Shown: one piece after another, positions 13,949 through 15,873 of the stretch
Numbering within the stretch: the stretch's first letter is position 1
How the letters are laid out: every line of letters begins with the position of its first letter
Source of the DNA: Albibeggiatoa sp964388965
GTDB lineage: Bacteria > Pseudomonadota > Gammaproteobacteria > Beggiatoales > Beggiatoaceae
Length of the DNA stretch: 15,873 bases
Reading direction: 5' to 3'
NCBI GenBank assembly: GCA_964388965.1
Contig: CAYMCP010000078.1
Location: 1-15,873, forward strand
The notes under the pieces: generated by a model
Database searches by the model: none
Seen by the model: the letters and a program-made list of their open reading frames with translations, nothing else
Told to the model about the DNA's origin: nothing
Program-made: the position numbers and the translations under genes

Positions 13949-13976
13949 CACCAGCGTCATGCAAAAAGAATTTTCC
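13949..13976 (+). repeat. Dispersed short repeat, copy 2 (CACCAGCGTCATGCAAAA family)
   Basis: It matches 5546-5572 apart from one added A and one C/T change. The left hairpin arm present at 5530 is missing here. It is joined directly to the repeat copy starting at 13983. Confidence 0.65.
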
Positions 13977-13982
13977 GCTTTT

Positions 13983-14060
13983 CGCTCGTAAGTTATTGAT
14001 TATACGCTATAAAAAGTTCAAAAATAGCACGCTTTTACCGCTTTGGCGCGTAGGAACGAG
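13983..14060 (+). repeat. Dispersed intergenic repeat, copy B (GTAAGTTATTGATT ... GCGTAGGAACG)
   Basis: GCTCGTAAGTTATTGATTATA and, about 40 bases on, GCGTAGGAACG (14048-14058) lie in the same order as at 1894-1956. This lies between the lon and CDF genes, upstream of lon on its strand. Confidence 0.6.
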
Positions 14061-14087
14061 GTAAATTAGGATGGTTTTCCGCAGTTT

Positions 14088-15230
14088 TCAGTGAAATAGT
14101 ATTCTAACATGACGGATACACGTCTCAGCTTCTGCTTTTTTAGATAATTTTTCGCGTAATTGTTGCGCTTGTTCAATCGTTTGCGGCATAGGCAGCACCA
14201 CATCTACGCTAATTTTACCACCTAAATAATGCAAAATAATCTGTTCGATTTCGTCTAATAAAATTAAATCTTTCCAACATTGCTTTAATTGTTCAATTAA
14301 TTGCTTACGTGAAGGTAAATCAATCCGTACTTCATATTTTTCATCATTTTCTGGGTCAATATGCACCATTACTTCTGATATTTCTTCAAATTGTTCAATT
14401 AGAGTTTGGCGGGCTGTCTCAGCAATTTGATGACCTTCTGATACCGAAATGCGCGGATTAACTAATAAATGCACATCTACTAATGCTTGTGAACCCATGT
14501 AACGAGTACGCAATAAATGTAATGTTCTTACACCATCTATTGCCTTAATTTTATGCTCTATTTCTGTAACTTTTTCAGCGTCTAATGCGGTATCAATTAA
14601 TTCTTGTAAACCGCGCCATGCCAATTCCCAACCTACGTGTGCAATCATGAAGCTAACACCAATTGCAGCCACTGCATCTAACCAGACAAAACCGGCTAAC
14701 GTGCCAATAATGCCAAGAAATACAACAATTGATGAAATTGCATCAGTGCGGTGGTGCCAAGCATTTGCTTTTAGCATGGGTGAGCGCAGTTTTTTTGCAA
14801 TGATCATAGTGTATTGAAATAAGGCTTCTTTAATGACAATAGATAAAAAAGCAATTATCAAACTTAATGTTGTTGGAATAAATAAATTTTCTGCTTGCCA
14901 TAGCCGTTGTCCAGCATCAAATAACATTAAAATAGCAACGAAAATTAAAATCCCTCCAACGATTACCGTTGCAAGTGTTTCAATTCGTCCGTGCCCATAA
15001 GGGTGTTCATCATCCGCTTGTTCGGTACTCCATTTTGCCGCAATTAAAATAACTGCATCACTAATTAAATCTGATAAAGAATGAATCCCATCAGCAATAA
15101 GTGCGTATGAGTTACCAAGCCATCCAAAAATTAATTTAATTATTGATAGTAATACATTACCAATAATACCTATAACTGTGACATTCCGAATAGTTGTATA
15201 ACGTTGTTCTGATATTTGTTGATCTGACAT
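14088..15230 (-). CDS. Cation diffusion facilitator family metal transporter
   Basis: It is an inner-membrane metal2+/H+ antiporter, probably for efflux of Zn, Fe, Mn or related ions; the metal cannot be told from sequence alone. The first 210 residues hold six membrane helices. The transport site is visible as ALIADGIHSLSD in helix 2 (Asp47, His50, Asp54) and HHRTD in helix 5 (His159, Asp163); HPYGHGRIETLA follows helix 2 as in the family. The cytoplasmic dimerization domain (about 215-295) ends in EVMVHIDPE. The protein is 380 residues rather than about 300 because a second cytoplasmic segment (about 300-380, RIDLPSRKQLIEQL ... CIRHVRILFH) follows; some CDF proteins carry such an added ferredoxin-like domain. 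The start ATG has no good Shine-Dalgarno sequence. It lies upstream of lon on the same strand, 246 bases away, and the repeats between make one operon unlikely. Confidence 0.92.
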   Translation of the reverse strand: MSDQQISEQRYTTIRNVTVIGIIGNVLLSIIKLIFGWLGNSYALIADGIHSLSDLISDAVILIAAKWSTEQADDEHPYGHGRIETLATVIVGGILIFVAILMLFDAGQRLWQAENLFIPTTLSLIIAFLSIVIKEALFQYTMIIAKKLRSPMLKANAWHHRTDAISSIVVFLGIIGTLAGFVWLDAVAAIGVSFMIAHVGWELAWRGLQELIDTALDAEKVTEIEHKIKAIDGVRTLHLLRTRYMGSQALVDVHLLVNPRISVSEGHQIAETARQTLIEQFEEISEVMVHIDPENDEKYEVRIDLPSRKQLIEQLKQCWKDLILLDEIEQIILHYLGGKISVDVVLPMPQTIEQAQQLREKLSKKAEAETCIRHVRILFH

Positions 15231-15319
15231 CGTGCGTTGTACCGTTAATTTAAAACTGTTGATTTGACATTGAAATAATTTTATCTAATTTTTGTTTTGT
15301 TTCTGAATGATTACTATAG

Positions 15320-15338
15320 CGGATTTGGATTAAATCCG
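15320..15338. repeat. 7-bp perfect hairpin joined to a repeat end
   Basis: CGGATTT-GGATT-AAATCCG is directly followed by, and shares its last three bases with, the CCGACATTCCG repeat, suggesting the two belong to one element. Confidence 0.45.
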
Positions 15339-15355
15339 ACATTCCGAACCTTATC
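15336..15355 (+). repeat. Single copy of the CCGACATTCCG repeat end
   Basis: It matches 17 of 20 positions of the left arm of the inverted-repeat element at 11197-11216. No inverted partner was seen nearby, so this is a solo end or a remnant. Confidence 0.5.
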
Positions 15356-15580
15356 ACCCGGTTCCAGAATATAAAGAAACATAAGATTCCCCTAAACATT
15401 TAATGAGTGATATTTGATGATCGTTGATGTTGAGAACAACAGTTTGTATTTTTTCTGAATGATTGATAGTAAGTAGTTGAATATTAGTAAAAAACTGAAA
15501 TACCCAGCGAGCGGTAGGATTCTGAATAAGCTGTTTTTTTCTGATTAGGAAAGAAAGTCTTTTTTCCCCAATTAATTCTA

Positions 15581-15594
15581 TGAATTATAATTCA
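15581..15594. repeat. Perfect 14-bp palindrome over the stop codon of the TPR gene
   Basis: TGAATTATAATTCA is self-complementary and includes the TGA stop (minus strand). It is AT-rich and has no loop, so it is weak as a terminator. Confidence 0.4.
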
Positions 15595-15873
15595 GGCAAA
15601 AAATTTTCTAATCCACTCCCACCAACTAGTTTTTCTTGGTTTAGCGTCACAGTTCATACGATAACCATTTAACCAACTTTCGATAGTTTCCGCTTCCGGG
15701 ATACGCATTTTTTGTGCGGCTTGCAGGGCTTCACAGAGGAGTTGGTTGGCTTCGGCGCGGCGGGGAGGGTTCATTTCCATATAAATAGTAGCAATCCACC
15801 ATTTAGTTATCAATAATCCGCGCACCTCGCCAAGGCGTTCATAGACCGGCAATTGTTCTTGTTCACGAATGCG
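15592..15873 (-). CDS. 3' end of a TPR-repeat protein (partial)
   Basis: The frame is open to the window edge, so the last 93 residues of a longer protein are seen. It begins RIREQEQLPVYERLGEVRGLLITKWWIATIYMEM, which matches the repeating unit (RIRxxEQLPVYERLGDVR...) of long tetratricopeptide proteins common in filamentous sulfur bacteria, as I recall. It goes on as a helix pair (AEANQLLCEALQAAQKMRIPEAETIESWL) and ends in a Trp-rich tail, KTSWWEWIRKFFA. An internal TTG could be taken as a start, but the upstream codons continue the repeat, so this is the end of a gene, not a small gene. TPR units mediate protein binding; the partner and any N-terminal effector domain lie outside the window. 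Confidence 0.75.
   Translation of the reverse strand, partial: RIREQEQLPVYERLGEVRGLLITKWWIATIYMEMNPPRRAEANQLLCEALQAAQKMRIPEAETIESWLNGYRMNCDAKPRKTSWWEWIRKFFA

Larger units (their letters stand above)
15231..15591. other. Intergenic region between the TPR gene and the CDF gene
   Basis: No gene is seen in these 361 bases. They contain a 7-bp perfect hairpin CGGATTT/AAATCCG (15320-15338), the CCGACATTCCG repeat end (15336-15355), a purine/pyrimidine stem near 15548-15568 and the palindrome TGAATTATAATTCA (15581-15594). Confidence 0.55.

Noticed and set aside
15592..15852. Complete 86-residue protein starting at an internal TTG
   Set aside because: The codons before the TTG stay open and continue a TPR unit (RIREQEQ), so this is the end of a longer gene cut by the window.

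Overview
The window looks like an AT-rich (about 40% GC by eye) gammaproteobacterial chromosome segment. It suits a Beggiatoa/Thiotrichales-like sulfur bacterium best. The reasons are the gammaproteobacterial MurD, Lon and MipA types, a TPR protein with the RIREQEQLPVYERLGEVR-type repeat common in large TPR proteins of that group, pyruvate phosphate dikinase, and many hairpin-forming intergenic repeats. The taxon is an inference from family resemblance; no search was run.

Layout. Positions 1-354 (+) hold the 3' end of a gene made of 36-bp tandem repeats, interrupted by a 100-N placeholder gap and ending in a Lys/Arg/Thr-rich histone-H1-like tail. Fifteen bases later comes glycogen synthase (370-1836, +). 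A MipA/OmpV outer-membrane protein (1978-2730) and murD (2779-4155) follow on the minus strand. A 116-bp divergent promoter region separates murD from an orphan Wzt-type polysaccharide-export ATPase (4272-5468, +), followed by an Atm1-type ABC exporter (5719-7512, +) and pyruvate phosphate dikinase (7926-10667, +). After a 678-bp intergenic region come, on the minus strand, lon (11346-13841), a cation diffusion facilitator (14088-15230) and the 3' end of a TPR gene (15592 to beyond the edge).

Together these are mostly housekeeping functions: glycogen storage (GlgA), reversible pyruvate/PEP conversion (PPDK), peptidoglycan precursor synthesis (MurD), surface polysaccharide export (Wzt-like), export of thiol or metal conjugates (Atm1-like), metal efflux (CDF) and proteolysis (Lon). 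No phage, transposase, CRISPR array, tRNA or rRNA was seen.

The least ordinary material lies between the genes. At least four families of short, hairpin-forming dispersed repeats recur in different intergenic regions. One pair lies in opposite orientation on the two sides of ppdK. The ppdK-lon region also holds a stretch with striking likeness to the core of a cobalamin riboswitch, with compensatory pairing, directly beside a large inverted repeat and with no downstream gene on its strand.
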